NCBI RefSeq assembly: GCF_001908105.1
Contig: NZ_MKGQ01000002.1
Coordinates: forward strand, 124,001 to 188,000
DNA: 64,000 nt
Source: Xenorhabdus eapokensis
GTDB taxonomy: Bacteria > Pseudomonadota > Gammaproteobacteria > Enterobacterales > Enterobacteriaceae
Reading direction: 5' to 3'
Part shown: piece by piece, positions 1 to 9,776 of the stretch
How positions within the stretch are numbered: position 1 is the stretch's first letter
Layout of the letters: every line of letters begins with the position of its first letter
Program-made: the position numbers and the translations under genes
Notes under the pieces: generated by a model
The model's database searches: none
What the model was told of the DNA's origin: nothing
Seen by the model: the letters and a program-made list of their open reading frames with translations, nothing else

Positions 1-1
1 T

Positions 2-70
2 ATTGGCTGGGAAGATACCGAAACGTTACTGCGTCAGTTGTCTCAGGCCGTTCAGAACCGCAGAAGCTAA
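2..70 (+). CDS. aroG: 3-deoxy-D-arabino-heptulosonate 7-phosphate synthase, C-terminal end (partial)
   Basis: Only the last 22 codons and the stop lie in the window. The readable tail, IGWEDTETLLRQLSQAV followed by QNRRS, matches the end of the phenylalanine-sensitive DAHP synthase of E. coli, the first enzyme of the shikimate pathway. The gene runs towards gpmA, the same convergent arrangement as in E. coli, and the two share a terminator hairpin. The identification rests on a short tail plus synteny, so it is good but not certain. Confidence 0.75.
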   Translation: MGWEDTETLLRQLSQAVQNRRS

Positions 71-91
71 TTTATTGTAAAAATGCCATAA

Positions 92-117
92 AAAAGCCGG
101 ATTAATTTCCGGCTTTT
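92..117. terminator. Bidirectional Rho-independent terminator between aroG and gpmA
   Basis: A perfect 9-bp stem (AAAAGCCGG / CCGGCTTTT) encloses an 8-nt loop, with A and T runs at either side, so it can end transcription from both convergent genes. Confidence 0.85.
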
Positions 118-143
118 AACATTCTTTTTATGCGATGTGAGGA

Positions 144-896
144 TTACTTCGCTTTACCCTGATTTGCAACTGCTGCCGCTTTTGCCGCGATTTCATCAGC
201 GTTGCCCAGATAGTAGTGTTTGATAGGCTTCATGTTTTCATCAAACTCATAAACCAGTGGTACAGCAGTTGGAATATTCAGTTCAAGAATTTCTTCTTCA
301 CTCATATTATCCAGATACTTCACCAATGCCCGCAGGGAGTTACCGTGAGCAGCGATAATGACTTTTTCGCCTTTTTCTACGCGTGGCTTGATAACTTCTT
401 CCCAATAAGGAATAACACGTTCGATAGTAGTAGCAAGGCTTTCAGTGACTGGGAGTTCTTCTGGTTTCAGGCTTGCGTAACGAGGATCGTGGCCTGGGTA
501 GCGTTCATCATCTTTGGTCAAATCAGGAGGAGTAATAGCGAAGCCACGACGCCACAATTTAACTTGATCATCGCCGTATTTGGCTGCGGTTTCTGCTTTA
601 TCCAGACCTTGTAATGCGCCGTAGTGACGTTCATTCAGTTTCCAGCTTTTCTCAACGGGCAGCCATTGCTGATCAACCTGATCCAGAATGTTCCACAAAG
701 TGTGAATAGCACGTTTTAGAACGGAAGTGTAGGCGAAATCAAAAGTGAAACCTTCTTCTTTCAATAGTTGACCAGCTTGTTGTGCTTCAGAGCGGCCTTT
801 ATCGGACAATTCAACGTCAGTCCAGCCAGTAAAACGGTTCTCTTTGTTCCACTCGCTTTCTCCGTGCCTTACAAGAACCAGTTTAGTTACAGCCAT
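144..896 (-). CDS. gpmA: 2,3-bisphosphoglycerate-dependent phosphoglycerate mutase
   Basis: Cytoplasmic glycolytic enzyme that interconverts 3- and 2-phosphoglycerate through a phosphohistidine. The 250-residue length equals the E. coli protein. The phosphohistidine motif VRHGESEWN is at residues 9-17 (His11), the [14 protein letters not shown] segment is near residue 87, and the second catalytic histidine is in AAHGNS near residue 184. The start is the first ATG, preceded by AGGAG-like sequence. It stands alone, convergent with aroG. All expected residues are visible, so the call is firm. Confidence 0.97.
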   Translation of the reverse strand: MAVTKLVLVRHGESEWNKENRFTGWTDVELSDKGRSEAQQAGQLLKEEGFTFDFAYTSVLKRAIHTLWNILDQVDQQWLPVEKSWKLNERHYGALQGLDKAETAAKYGDDQVKLWRRGFAITPPDLTKDDERYPGHDPRYASLKPEELPVTESLATTIERVIPYWEEVIKPRVEKGEKVIIAAHGNSLRALVKYLDNMSEEEILELNIPTAVPLVYEFDENMKPIKHYYLGNADEIAAKAAAVANQGKAK

Positions 897-1124
897 AGCT
901 TAAACTCCTATCAGTACTTTTTAATACAAAATGAAAAAGATCGCTGCGGGCATTATATGGCGCGACAGGCCAAAACGGCAAACAATAGTCTCGTATCTCC
1001 TGTTTTAAATCATGTTTGGTGATAATTACGGCGATTATATATCTGGCAAGGGAGGGGATAGCGGGGAGTTTATGATCTGAACTGTCCCCGAATAGGAGAC
1101 AATTCAGCTCAAATATAATTCAGT

Positions 1125-1994
1125 TTAGTGCATGACTACTGATTTTATTGGGTAGGTGAAAAATAGCAGATGCATCAGATTGAGTGAAAAATGGAAAGCA
1201 ACAGCCACCCATAAACGACCACTCCACAGCCAGGTCAGGCCATAAATTAACCCTGCCAGCGTAGCAAAAATCACCAGCAAACCACCGCCGGCAAAATGGG
1301 CGGCGCCAAACAGTAGAGAGGTGATGACCAGAGCTAAGTAAGGATTCATCCATTGACTGAGCTTCTGCTGAATATAGCCACGAAACAGCGCTTCTTCAGC
1401 CAAAGAGACAAAGAAAAGATTAGCAATAACAAAGGCAGGGAACCAATTAGGTAAATGGAGTTCAACGGACAATCCACCTAATACGGTTGCAAGCCCTAAT
1501 AATGCTGGAATGGCTGCGATCAATAACGCCCATCCATGAGCCGGTGCATTAACCAAAGGTTTTCTGATAAACAGAGTTGGCATACAGAATATTAGGATAA
1601 ATGGCAGCAGCGCCTTGTCAAAGTTGAAGTACATTGAAAAAGGTGCGCTGAGCGAGCCTACCTGTACTTTATCCAAGTACTTGAGATTATGGAATCCTGG
1701 GATGTAATGTACAAACAGTAAAATACCACCGATAAGCAATAACAGCTCGATGACGATCCTGGGGATAAAATGTTTTTCGCTGTTTTTTTGGCAATAAATA
1801 TATGCCATACCTAAAAGAGTTATCACTGTCAGCGTGATTATAGCAGGATAGGTAAGTACGTTAGTGCTGATCCCAGCAATGATAGCGAAGAGCGCGACGA
1901 AAAAAGCAATTTTCTGGCGACTCTCTAAAAGAGCCAATGCAATGGCAAGTAATGCCCAAGCCATATAATTCCCTATTATCTTTAAAAAAACCAA
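1125..1994 (-). CDS. CPBP-family (Abi/CAAX protease-like) intramembrane metalloprotease
   Basis: A 289-residue polytopic membrane protein with about eight hydrophobic segments. The C-terminal half has the three CPBP motifs: EE-x3-R (E200, E201, R205, in LAEEALFRGY), FGAAH (H233) and HFSLN (H268, N272), which form the metal site in Rce1-type proteases. Family members process prenylated or other membrane proteins, or confer bacteriocin self-immunity; the substrate here cannot be told. It is a single gene between gpmA and modF with no operon partner. Confidence 0.88.
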   Translation of the reverse strand: MVFLKIIGNYMAWALLAIALALLESRQKIAFFVALFAIIAGISTNVLTYPAIITLTVITLLGMAYIYCQKNSEKHFIPRIVIELLLLIGGILLFVHYIPGFHNLKYLDKVQVGSLSAPFSMYFNFDKALLPFILIFCMPTLFIRKPLVNAPAHGWALLIAAIPALLGLATVLGGLSVELHLPNWFPAFVIANLFFVSLAEEALFRGYIQQKLSQWMNPYLALVITSLLFGAAHFAGGGLLVIFATLAGLIYGLTWLWSGRLWVAVAFHFSLNLMHLLFFTYPIKSVVMH

Positions 1995-2173
1995 TGAAAT
2001 AGTCTAAAAATGGACGGTGATTTTATAGTAATGGTTAAAAAATTCAAAAATAATAATAAAAAATATCAAAAAAATATGACTTGATTTTATTAAAGAGTGA
2101 TTACATAGAACGGTAATAGGAATCCCTCTCTTGATAGAGAGGGATAATTAATATGCTGAACGAAGAAAGAAGA

Positions 2174-3658
2174 TCACAGCGATTCTACGGAAATACTCTC
2201 GGTTTCATACCGATAAATATCACCGTCAGGAATAAATCGCAGGCGATGGGTAATGCACTGTGGTGCATCTTCTTGATGGTGAGAAACAAACAGAAGCTGC
2301 GTATCACCATTAGCAATCATGATGTCAATGAAGCGCAGGATTAACTGGCGGTTTAGCGGATCAAGCCCTTGCAACGGCTCATCTAAGATCAATAAAGCGG
2401 GATGTTTCACCAGAGCACGGGCAATTAAAACCAGCCGCTGTTGCCCCCATGACAGACTATGAAAGGGGCTAGTTGCCGTTGATCCCGATAACCCTAATAA
2501 GTCCAGCCACTCATCGGCTAACTGTTGCTGTCGATCTGAAACAGCCTGATAAATTCCTATTGAATCGAAGAAACCCGATAGAATAACGTTTCGAACGCTG
2601 GTACTGACACGATACTCCAGATGAATACTGTTACTGACATAACCAATGTGACGTTTGATGTCCCAAATCGTTTCCCCGCTTCCCCGTTGACGGCCAAATA
2701 AGACTAACTCATTGCTGTAACCTTGGGGGTGATCGCCTGTAATCAGGTTAAGTAGTGTCGATTTTCCGGCACCATTTTCACCGATGATTTGCCAGTGTTC
2801 ATTCGGATTCACTTGCCAGCTCAAGCCGTGCAAAATGGGTTTGTCATTGTATTGAACAATAACATCACGCATTGATACCAAGGGTTGGTCAAGTGGAAGT
2901 TGTCCATCAGTCCGGTATTCATCGGTTTCGGGCAGATGAATATTTTTCAGTCCTTCACTGTGTGCTAACTGTGCCACGAGAGATTGTGCCAGAATGCTCT
3001 CTTTCTTTCCGGCCAGCATCAGGTGGCAATCCGCCAATACGCCAACTTGTTCGACAAAATCAGGAATTTCATGGAATCGGGTTAAGATCAAAACTAAAGT
3101 AATGCCTTTTGCAGCCAGAGAACTCAATAATTGGGAAAGTTGATTGCGGGCATAATTATCTAACCCATCAAAAGGTTCATCAAGAATAAGCAGGTCAGGA
3201 TTTGCCATTATTGCCTGACATAGCAGAACCTTACGGACTTCCCCGGTTGAGAGGTATTTGAATCGTCGCGAGAGTAAATCTTTAATACCAAAATATTCGC
3301 TTAATTCAAGGCACAATTCATTGTCTTTATGGTGAAGTTGAATAATATCTGCGGCAGTACGCCCAGTATCCTCTTCTCCGTCACTAATCAAATCTGTATT
3401 GTTGCGTTGCCACTCTTCATCAATCAGTTTTTGCAATTGTTCGAAAGACAGACGTATTGGTATGCGAAACGAACAATGGCGGTCACCTGTCAGTTGGATT
3501 AATTCATCCGACAATGCACGAGCCAGTGAAGATTTTTCACTGCCATTTGCCCCAACAAAAGCCCAGCTTTCCCCAGAAATAATTTTCAGTGACGGTAACC
3601 GTAGGGTACGGGTGTCACTTAAACGGAAACTAGCTTGCGTTATTTGCAATTCAGACAT
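2174..3658 (-). CDS. modF: ModF-type tandem ABC ATPase with an altered first Walker A motif
   Basis: A 494-residue protein of two ABC ATPase domains in one chain, very similar to E. coli ModF (PhrA) and in the same place next to modE. ModF is an ATPase linked to molybdenum by gene context; its job is poorly defined. Domain 1 spans about residues 1-240 and has a signature (LSTGEVRKVLL) and a DEPFDGLD box. Its Walker A reads GANGSEKSS, with Glu41 where GxGKS needs Gly. Domain 2, from about residue 260, has intact GENGAGKST, LSWGQQR and DEPLQGLD. The first site is therefore probably weakened or dead. Confidence 0.92.
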   Translation of the reverse strand: MSELQITQASFRLSDTRTLRLPSLKIISGESWAFVGANGSEKSSLARALSDELIQLTGDRHCSFRIPIRLSFEQLQKLIDEEWQRNNTDLISDGEEDTGRTAADIIQLHHKDNELCLELSEYFGIKDLLSRRFKYLSTGEVRKVLLCQAIMANPDLLILDEPFDGLDNYARNQLSQLLSSLAAKGITLVLILTRFHEIPDFVEQVGVLADCHLMLAGKKESILAQSLVAQLAHSEGLKNIHLPETDEYRTDGQLPLDQPLVSMRDVIVQYNDKPILHGLSWQVNPNEHWQIIGENGAGKSTLLNLITGDHPQGYSNELVLFGRQRGSGETIWDIKRHIGYVSNSIHLEYRVSTSVRNVILSGFFDSIGIYQAVSDRQQQLADEWLDLLGLSGSTATSPFHSLSWGQQRLVLIARALVKHPALLILDEPLQGLDPLNRQLILRFIDIMIANGDTQLLFVSHHQEDAPQCITHRLRFIPDGDIYRYETESISVESL

Positions 3659-3776
3659 TCCTCTTCCTTATTTAAGCAACATCAACTAAAGGATCACCAG
3701 AAATAAGCGGAATAATGTTTAATGTCAATGTGTAGCTGTTTGTTATTCATTGAGGATTAATCATTTTTGTAATCGA

Positions 3777-4568
3777 TTAACATAGGGTGGCAATCATCAC
3801 TTTATCGGCATTGAAAAGTGCGGTAACAGAATCGTGGGGCTGGAGCTGTAAATGCGCCACGTCTTGGTTAGATAACGTAACACAAAGGGATTCACCGCCA
3901 TCAAGTGTCAGAATAATTTCACTGTATTCTGTTCCTGTTTCAATATGGCTAACCTGGCTGGATAGGATATTTTCGCATGAAACAGCAGGAGCCTGATCTT
4001 TGGTTAAAGTTATCCACGGCGCTTTAATCAATACCAACACTTCTTTTCCGGTGACTAAATTCAGCCGATTGGCACTTTGTTCCGTTACAGCCGCATAGAT
4101 TGATGTTTTACCATCTGCCAGCAAAACCCGAACATGTTGTTGAATATTGGCGTGGCTACGTTCAGTGATCGTACCGAAAAATTGATTGCGGGCGCTGGTT
4201 TGTAACGAAAAACGAGATATAGCCGCGAGCAAGCTGTCTAAGGGCAGAGAATCCTCTTTCAGGACATCAAACGCTTTTTGTTGAATTTTTTCCAATAAAT
4301 CATAAAGTTGCAACAGACGTTCACCATAATGGCTCAGTTGGGCACCGCCGCCGCCTTTTCCACCCGTGGCACGTTCCACTAAAATCTCATCGGCGAGTTG
4401 GTTCATTTCATTGATGGCATCCCAGGCACTTTTGTAACTGATCCCAGCCTGCTTTGCACCTTGGCTAATAGAACCCGTGACTTTAATTTGCTTAAGCAAT
4501 GTAATTCGCCGAGGATCAGCGAACAGGCGTTGTTGCAATTTCAGTATTAATAATATTTGGGCTTGCAT
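3777..4568 (-). CDS. modE: Molybdate-responsive transcriptional regulator ModE
   Basis: A 263-residue DNA-binding regulator. The winged helix is at about residues 18-85 (GSISQGAKQAGISYKSAWDAI). Two molybdate-binding TOBE (Mop) repeats follow at about 125-190 and 195-263. With molybdate bound it represses modABC and, in E. coli, activates moa and dmsA. The gene lies divergent from acrZ-modABC as in E. coli, and two candidate ModE sites are visible in this window (5046-5069 and 21535-21558). The first in-frame ATG fits the family start. Confidence 0.96.
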   Translation of the reverse strand: MQAQILLILKLQQRLFADPRRITLLKQIKVTGSISQGAKQAGISYKSAWDAINEMNQLADEILVERATGGKGGGGAQLSHYGERLLQLYDLLEKIQQKAFDVLKEDSLPLDSLLAAISRFSLQTSARNQFFGTITERSHANIQQHVRVLLADGKTSIYAAVTEQSANRLNLVTGKEVLVLIKAPWITLTKDQAPAVSCENILSSQVSHIETGTEYSEIILTLDGGESLCVTLSNQDVAHLQLQPHDSVTALFNADKVMIATLC

Positions 4569-4744
4569 AGTGATTTATTTAGGGCAACTATTTGAGAATT
4601 TTTACAACAGAACCATAAGAATCGCACGTTTCGTCGGTTACTGTTACTGTTTTATTGTCTAGAATAACGGAATTAATGTCTGTGTTATGTCATTTTCAGA
4701 TATGATTCAGTTAATTTGTTAGTCACTCAGGATATGAGGTTAGC

Positions 4745-4879
4745 ATGTTTGAATTGCTTAAAAGTATGGGATTTGCGCTGATCATGGTTCCCGTGGTGAT
4801 GGCGGCTATTTTGGCGTTGATTTACGTGCTTGGGGGATTATTCAATCTGATCTCCAAAACAGAAAACACCAGTCGATAG
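4745..4879 (+). CDS. acrZ: AcrZ, small membrane partner of the AcrAB-TolC pump
   Basis: A 44-residue protein, [18 protein letters not shown] continuing into [17 protein letters not shown], with one long hydrophobic helix. It aligns closely with E. coli AcrZ (formerly YbhT), which sits in the inner membrane, binds AcrB and changes its export of some drugs. It occupies the same slot, between modE and modA, as in E. coli. The C-terminus is shorter than the E. coli form. An ATG preceded by GAGGTTAGC supports the start. Confidence 0.93.
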   Translation: MFELLKSMGFALIMVPVVMAAILALIYVLGGLFNLISKTENTSR

Positions 4880-5045
4880 TCTTGAGCTTTACCATTTTTA
4901 TTACCCGGTTATCCGGGTAATCATCAACTCCTGCCTTCCTCTTCATATATAACTTTTCATATGTAATTGTTGCATTGAGATCAATATAAAAGCTAAAACT
5001 AACTCACAACTTGCCGATTAATCACAAAATAGCGTTTTCATTTAA

Positions 5046-5069
5046 CGTTGTATCTTGTTATATACAACG
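5046..5069. promoter_or_regulatory. ModE operator upstream of modABC
   Basis: A perfect 8-bp inverted repeat (CGTTGTAT / ATACAACG) with an 8-nt spacer, 31 bases before the modA start. This matches the known ModE box design (CGTTATAT-type half sites), and the repressor gene lies next door. Confidence 0.85.
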
Positions 5070-5100
5070 CACCATATTGATTATCTCAGGTGAGTGTAAA

Positions 5101-5871
5101 ATGAAAAATAAAATTTATCAGTTGTTGGCAGGAGCCGTGGTCACTTTTGCGCTTGCCGGAAATGGTTGGGCGGCAGATAAAGTTACTGTGTTTGCGGCGG
5201 CTTCATTAACTAATGCGTTGGATGAGATTGCAACACAATATAAAAAAGAGAAACAGGGCAATATCGTGGCTTCCTACGCTTCATCGTCGACATTGGCGCG
5301 CCAGATAGAGCAAGGAGCTCCGGCCGATATTTTTATTTCTGCCGATCAGCAGTGGATGAATTATGCTACTGATAAACAATTAATTGCCGAGAATACCCGT
5401 CATACCTTGTTGGGGAACCGGATCGTCCTGATTGCGCCTAAAGAGAGTAACTTGAATCAAGTGGAGATCAACCGAGAAACCAAATGGAAATCTTTGCTGG
5501 CAGGAGGGCGATTAGCGGTTGGCGATCCTGATCATGTACCCGTTGGTATTTATGCTAAAGAATCGCTGCACTATTTGAATGCATGGGATACGGTTAATCC
5601 GCTGATGGCTCGTACTAATAATGTGCGTAGCGGTATGGCACTGGTAGAACGAGCCGAAGCTCCGCTGGGCATTGTTTATGGCTCTGATGCCGTTGCCAGC
5701 AATAAGGTGAAAGTTGTGGGGGTTTTCCCCTCTGAAAGCCATAAACGGGTGGAATATCCGATGGCAATAATCAAAGATCATGAAAGACAGGCCGTTCGCG
5801 ATTTTTATGATTACCTTAAAACCTCTGAAGCCGCTGCCATTTTTAAACGTTACGGCTTTAGTCCACTGTAG
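5101..5871 (+). CDS. modA: Molybdate ABC transporter periplasmic binding protein
   Basis: A 256-residue periplasmic protein that captures molybdate or tungstate and hands it to ModB. It starts with a clear signal peptide (MKNKIYQLLAGAVVTFALA, cleavage near GWA-AD). The ATG at 5101 is chosen over upstream in-frame codons because it gives a normal signal peptide, has AGGTGA before it and lies downstream of the ModE box. Family landmarks include VFAAASLTNALDE, ASSSTLARQIEQGAPADIF and SGMALVERAEAPLGIVYGSDA. It is the first gene of modABC. Confidence 0.96.
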   Translation: MKNKIYQLLAGAVVTFALAGNGWAADKVTVFAAASLTNALDEIATQYKKEKQGNIVASYASSSTLARQIEQGAPADIFISADQQWMNYATDKQLIAENTRHTLLGNRIVLIAPKESNLNQVEINRETKWKSLLAGGRLAVGDPDHVPVGIYAKESLHYLNAWDTVNPLMARTNNVRSGMALVERAEAPLGIVYGSDAVASNKVKVVGVFPSESHKRVEYPMAIIKDHERQAVRDFYDYLKTSEAAAIFKRYGFSPL

Positions 5872-5888
5872 GAACTGATCTTTTGGAG

Positions 5889-6581
5889 ATGTTAAGTGAA
5901 TATGAGTGGCAGGCAATTTTACTGAGCTTAAAAATCTCAGCGATTGCTGTGCTATTCAGTTTGCCATTTGGGATCTTAATGGCATGGATGCTGGCTCGTT
6001 GCCAGTTTGTTGGTAAATCCTTGCTTGACAGCATTATTCATCTGCCACTGGTATTACCGCCAGTGGTAGTGGGATATCTGTTGCTCATCAGCATGGGACG
6101 GCGCGGGGTCATTGGTGAATACCTTTATGATTGGTTCGGTATCAGTTTTGCATTTAGTTGGACAGGGGCGGCATTGGCTTCGGCTGTGGTGGCTTTTCCG
6201 CTGATGGTCAGGGCTATTCGTTTGTCATTGGAGAGTATCGATCGGCGACTGGAACAGGCTGCCCATACTTTAGGGGCAGGTTCGTTTAAAGTCTTTTTCA
6301 CCATTACCCTGCCATTATCATTACCCGGCATCATTGTTGGTGCAGTATTGGCGTTCGCCCGTTCATTGGGGGAATTTGGTGCCACTATTACCTTTGTTGC
6401 CAATATTCCGGCGGAGACGCGAACCATTCCTCTTGCCATGTATACATTGATAGAAACACCAGGCGCTGAAACCGCCGCAGCCCGTTTGTGCATCATTGCT
6501 ATCGTATTGGCGCTGATTTCATTAATGCTTTCCGAGTGGCTGACACGCTGGGGCAGGAAACGTTTGGGGGCAGCATGTTAG
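5889..6581 (+). CDS. modB: Molybdate ABC transporter permease
   Basis: A 230-residue inner-membrane permease with five or six helices. It contains the EAA loop that docks on ModC (around [21 protein letters not shown]) and a C-terminal segment like E. coli ModB ([20 protein letters not shown]). The ATG at 5889 aligns with the E. coli start. A GGAG sits immediately in front of it, too close for ideal spacing, so an AGGA further upstream may be used. Its last bases overlap the modC start by 7 nt, which suggests translational coupling. Confidence 0.95.
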   Translation: MLSEYEWQAILLSLKISAIAVLFSLPFGILMAWMLARCQFVGKSLLDSIIHLPLVLPPVVVGYLLLISMGRRGVIGEYLYDWFGISFAFSWTGAALASAVVAFPLMVRAIRLSLESIDRRLEQAAHTLGAGSFKVFFTITLPLSLPGIIVGAVLAFARSLGEFGATITFVANIPAETRTIPLAMYTLIETPGAETAAARLCIIAIVLALISLMLSEWLTRWGRKRLGAAC

Positions 6582-7636
6582 AGCTGGATTTTGAGCAGCG
6601 ATTGGGTGAGCTGCACATGCAGGTTAACACCACTTTACCAACAGAAAGCATTACTGCCATATTTGGGCTTTCAGGGGCAGGGAAAACCTCACTGATCAAT
6701 ATGATTGCGGGATTGAGCCACCCACAACAAGGTCGCATTGTTTTAAACGGCTCCACGTTGGTGGATACCGAACAAAAGATCTTTGTGCCACCAGAAAAGC
6801 GCCGGATTGGTTATGTTTTTCAGGATGCACGCCTTTTTCCGCATTATCGTGTGAAAGGAAACTTGCAATACGGCATGGCACCTGAGATGAAATCGCAGTT
6901 TGACGGTATTATTGGCCTATTGGGAATTGAACATTTATTGTCACGTTTCCCCATCACATTATCTGGCGGAGAAAAACAGCGGGTAGCCATTGGCCGTGCA
7001 TTACTGACCGCCCCAGAAATCCTGCTGATGGATGAACCACTGGCATCATTAGATTTACCCCGTAAGCGTGAGTTATTGCCTTATCTTGAAAAGTTGTCCG
7101 AAGACGTCAAAATCCCGATCCTCTATGTCAGTCACAGTTTGGATGAAATCTTACGGCTGGCAGAGAATGTCATTGTGATGGATAAGGGAAAAATCAGGGC
7201 AACAGGAACCTTAGAAGAGGTCTGGTCGAGCAGTGCACTGCGTCCGTGGCTGCAAAAAGAGAGTTTGGGCAGCATACTAAAAGTGTCTGTTATGGAACAC
7301 CATCAACGTTATCAAATGACCGCAGTCGCAGTGGCTGACAAGCTCCTTTGGTTGCCACAAGTTAATGCTGTTCCAGGAACTGATCTGCATATCCGCGTTG
7401 ATGCATCAGATGTTTCCTTAGTTTTGGAACCGCCGAAAACCAGCAGCATTCGTAACACTTTGCAAGTCAAAGTCATTGAGTTGTTTGAGGATAATGGTCA
7501 GGTTGATGTCAAATTGGCGCTGAGTGAACATACACTGTGGGCGAGAATTACGCCTTGGGCGCGGGAAGAGCTTAATCTGCGAGTAGGGCAATGGCTCTAT
7601 GCACAGATAAAGAGTATTTCGTTGAATCGTCACTGA
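6575..7636 (+). CDS. modC: Molybdate ABC transporter ATPase
   Basis: A 353-residue ATPase that powers molybdate import. Walker A is GLSGAGKTS near residue 31, the signature is [16 protein letters not shown], and Walker B is [11 protein letters not shown]. The C-terminal third (about 290-353) is a TOBE/Mop molybdate-sensing domain. The start at 6575 ([11 protein letters not shown]) is chosen by close match to E. coli and by its overlap with the modB stop. It completes the modABC operon. Confidence 0.96.
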   Translation: MLELDFEQRLGELHMQVNTTLPTESITAIFGLSGAGKTSLINMIAGLSHPQQGRIVLNGSTLVDTEQKIFVPPEKRRIGYVFQDARLFPHYRVKGNLQYGMAPEMKSQFDGIIGLLGIEHLLSRFPITLSGGEKQRVAIGRALLTAPEILLMDEPLASLDLPRKRELLPYLEKLSEDVKIPILYVSHSLDEILRLAENVIVMDKGKIRATGTLEEVWSSSALRPWLQKESLGSILKVSVMEHHQRYQMTAVAVADKLLWLPQVNAVPGTDLHIRVDASDVSLVLEPPKTSSIRNTLQVKVIELFEDNGQVDVKLALSEHTLWARITPWAREELNLRVGQWLYAQIKSISLNRH

Positions 7637-7652
7637 TAAATATGTCGGAAGT

Positions 7653-7672
7653 TGGGAGCTGATTTGCTCCCA
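7653..7672. terminator. Hairpin between convergent modC and ybhA
   Basis: A perfect 7-bp stem (TGGGAGC / GCTCCCA) with a 6-nt loop in the short gap between convergent genes. It lacks a strong T run on either side, so terminator function is only likely. Confidence 0.5.
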
Positions 7673-7693
7673 GTGAATGGACATCAAAGGTAA

Positions 7694-8509
7694 TTACAGT
7701 ACATATTTTCTTAAAACTTCAGCGATACCGGGTTGGGTATTATCCCGTGTGACAATATCTGCCCGCTCTTTGACGGCATCAACGCCATTCCCCATCGCAA
7801 CACCCAGTCCGGCGCTTTCCAGCATACTGAGATCGTTATAATTATCACCAAAAGCAATCACATCTTTCATGCTCATGCCTTGCGATTCCACCCATTGTTG
7901 CAACCGTATACCTTTACTATTGCCTTTTTTGGCAATATCGACTTGATCAAACCATGACCATTCACACTCAAGGCCAATATTTTCCTCAATTTGTTCACTA
8001 ATCTCACGTAATTTCACTAAATTGGGTGAGCTGGTGGCAAATTTCCAAATCGCACTAACCTCGTGGATCGCGTCTTGAAAATTCCCTGTTTGCTGGAGAT
8101 TCGGACGCTGGTACTCAGGCAGAGAATCCGACCATGCAAGGGTTCGGGCTACAGTGTGAGGAAATTGATATAAAATGGCATCATCAACATACATCAGATG
8201 CTGAATTTCTGTATCTTGCAGATAGGCAAGTGCTTGAGAGGCTTCATGGATGGAGAGTGGGTCAGAGGCCAAAACTTTCTTTGCATGATAATCATACGAA
8301 TAAGTTCCATTGCAACAGATGGCAGGCGTATCAAGTTGCAGTGCTTGATAGAAAGGATGGATGGCGACATGATGGCGTCCGGTTACAATCAAAACTTTGA
8401 TACCTGACTGGCGGGCTTCATTTAGGGCTGCCAGTGATTCTGGCAGAATACGTTTTTGTGGATCGAGCAGTGTTCCATCGAGATCCAGAGCGATAACGCG
8501 ATACGACAT
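7694..8509 (-). CDS. ybhA: HAD-family sugar/pyridoxal phosphatase YbhA
   Basis: A 271-residue Cof-type haloacid dehalogenase hydrolase. Motif I is DLDGTLLDP (Asp9 nucleophile), motif II is VTGRH near residue 43, motif III has Lys in IAKKGNSKG, and motif IV is AFGDNYNDLSML near residue 220. E. coli YbhA dephosphorylates pyridoxal phosphate and several sugar phosphates. The position between modC and pgl is conserved with E. coli. The first ATG fits the family start. Confidence 0.93.
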   Translation of the reverse strand: MSYRVIALDLDGTLLDPQKRILPESLAALNEARQSGIKVLIVTGRHHVAIHPFYQALQLDTPAICCNGTYSYDYHAKKVLASDPLSIHEASQALAYLQDTEIQHLMYVDDAILYQFPHTVARTLAWSDSLPEYQRPNLQQTGNFQDAIHEVSAIWKFATSSPNLVKLREISEQIEENIGLECEWSWFDQVDIAKKGNSKGIRLQQWVESQGMSMKDVIAFGDNYNDLSMLESAGLGVAMGNGVDAVKERADIVTRDNTQPGIAEVLRKYVL

Positions 8510-8657
8510 GGATTGGCCTCTAAGTTGTCTATGATATAAACAAAATATTATACGTTAGTTGAATATAGTTAAACCGTCATATAGGCAGTTTAGCCGTTAA
8601 AATTTTTTAAGAATCGTTATAGATCAATAAAATGGCAATACGCATTAAGGAGATAAC

Positions 8658-9650
8658 ATGAAACAGGTGGTTTATACAGCCAGCCCAAATAGCCGACAAA
8701 TTCACGTATGGTCGCTTAATGTGGCGGGGGAACTTGCGCTTCTCCAGACCGTAAATGTACCAGGTGAAGTGCAGCCAATGGTTGTCAATCCAGATGGTAA
8801 ACACTTATATGTGGGAATTCGTCCGCAATTTAGTATCGTAACTTATGCCATTGGGGTAGATGGATGCCTTGAACAGCGAGCCATTGCCCCCTTGCCGGGT
8901 AGCCCGACCCATATATCCACTGACAGAGCAGGGCGTTTTTTATTCTCTGCTTCTTACAGCTTCAATAACTTAAGTGTTCATCCTATTGATGAAAATGGGA
9001 TCGTTAAAGCTCCAGACCAAATTGTAGAAGGTCTGCAAGCGCCACACTCTGCTAATATTGATCGGGAAAATCGTCAACTGCTGGTTCCCTGTCTGAAAGA
9101 AGATCATATTCGTATTTTCAATTTGAATGAGCAGGGCTATCTGACAGAAAGTCGGACAGATGAAATTACGACAGCAACAGGTGCAGGCCCACGTCATATG
9201 GCATTCCATCCGGAAAAACAGGCCATCTATTGCATTAATGAATTGGATTCAACCGTTGATGTTCTGCGTCAATGGGAAAAATATCGTATTGTGCAATCAA
9301 TTGATTCGTTGCCAGCAGATTTTTCCAACGTTCGTTGGTCGGCTGATATTCACATGACACCGGATGGTCGGCACCTCTATACCAGTGAGCGTTCAGAGAG
9401 CCTGATCAGCCATTTCCGCGTTTCAGAAGATGGTTATCGCCTGACATTAGCCGGACATTATCCGACAGAGAGTCAACCGCGTGGTTTTGCTATTGATCAC
9501 AGCGGTCATTTTCTGATTGCATCAGGGCAGAAATCGGATCATATTTCAGTATCGCGTATTGACAAATATTCAGGGGAATTAACTCAACTGGCGCGCTATC
9601 CGGTTGGCAAAGGCCCGATGTGGGTGACGATATTGGCAATAGTGGCATAG
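8658..9650 (+). CDS. pgl: 6-phosphogluconolactonase, seven-bladed beta-propeller type
   Basis: A 330-residue enzyme of the YbhE/Pgl family, which hydrolyses 6-phosphogluconolactone in the oxidative pentose phosphate pathway. Repeating propeller blades are visible through motifs such as [44 protein letters not shown] and [16 protein letters not shown]. Length and position next to ybhA match E. coli. AAGGAG lies before the ATG. It is a single gene followed by a hairpin. Confidence 0.95.
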   Translation: MKQVVYTASPNSRQIHVWSLNVAGELALLQTVNVPGEVQPMVVNPDGKHLYVGIRPQFSIVTYAIGVDGCLEQRAIAPLPGSPTHISTDRAGRFLFSASYSFNNLSVHPIDENGIVKAPDQIVEGLQAPHSANIDRENRQLLVPCLKEDHIRIFNLNEQGYLTESRTDEITTATGAGPRHMAFHPEKQAIYCINELDSTVDVLRQWEKYRIVQSIDSLPADFSNVRWSADIHMTPDGRHLYTSERSESLISHFRVSEDGYRLTLAGHYPTESQPRGFAIDHSGHFLIASGQKSDHISVSRIDKYSGELTQLARYPVGKGPMWVTILAIVA

Positions 9651-9693
9651 CAATATTGGCAAAAGTAATATCGGCGAAGGTAAGTCGTGATCA

Positions 9694-9726
9694 CGCCAGC
9701 CATATAGCTTGGCTATGTGACTGGCG
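9694..9726 (+). terminator. Candidate terminator after pgl
   Basis: A long imperfect hairpin: CGCCAG pairs with CTGGCG, and inside it CATATAGC pairs with GCTATGTG (one G-U pair), with a 3-nt loop. An A/T-rich stretch follows. It lies 44 bases after the pgl stop. Confidence 0.6.
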
Positions 9727-9776
9727 AAAATTTATTTGCTACAAACAAGATAAAAAATTAATGTAATTAATTGATG

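Noticed and set aside
216..614. 132-codon ORF opposite gpmA
   Set aside because: Antisense shadow of a well-supported gene; many similar shadows elsewhere were left out for the same reason.
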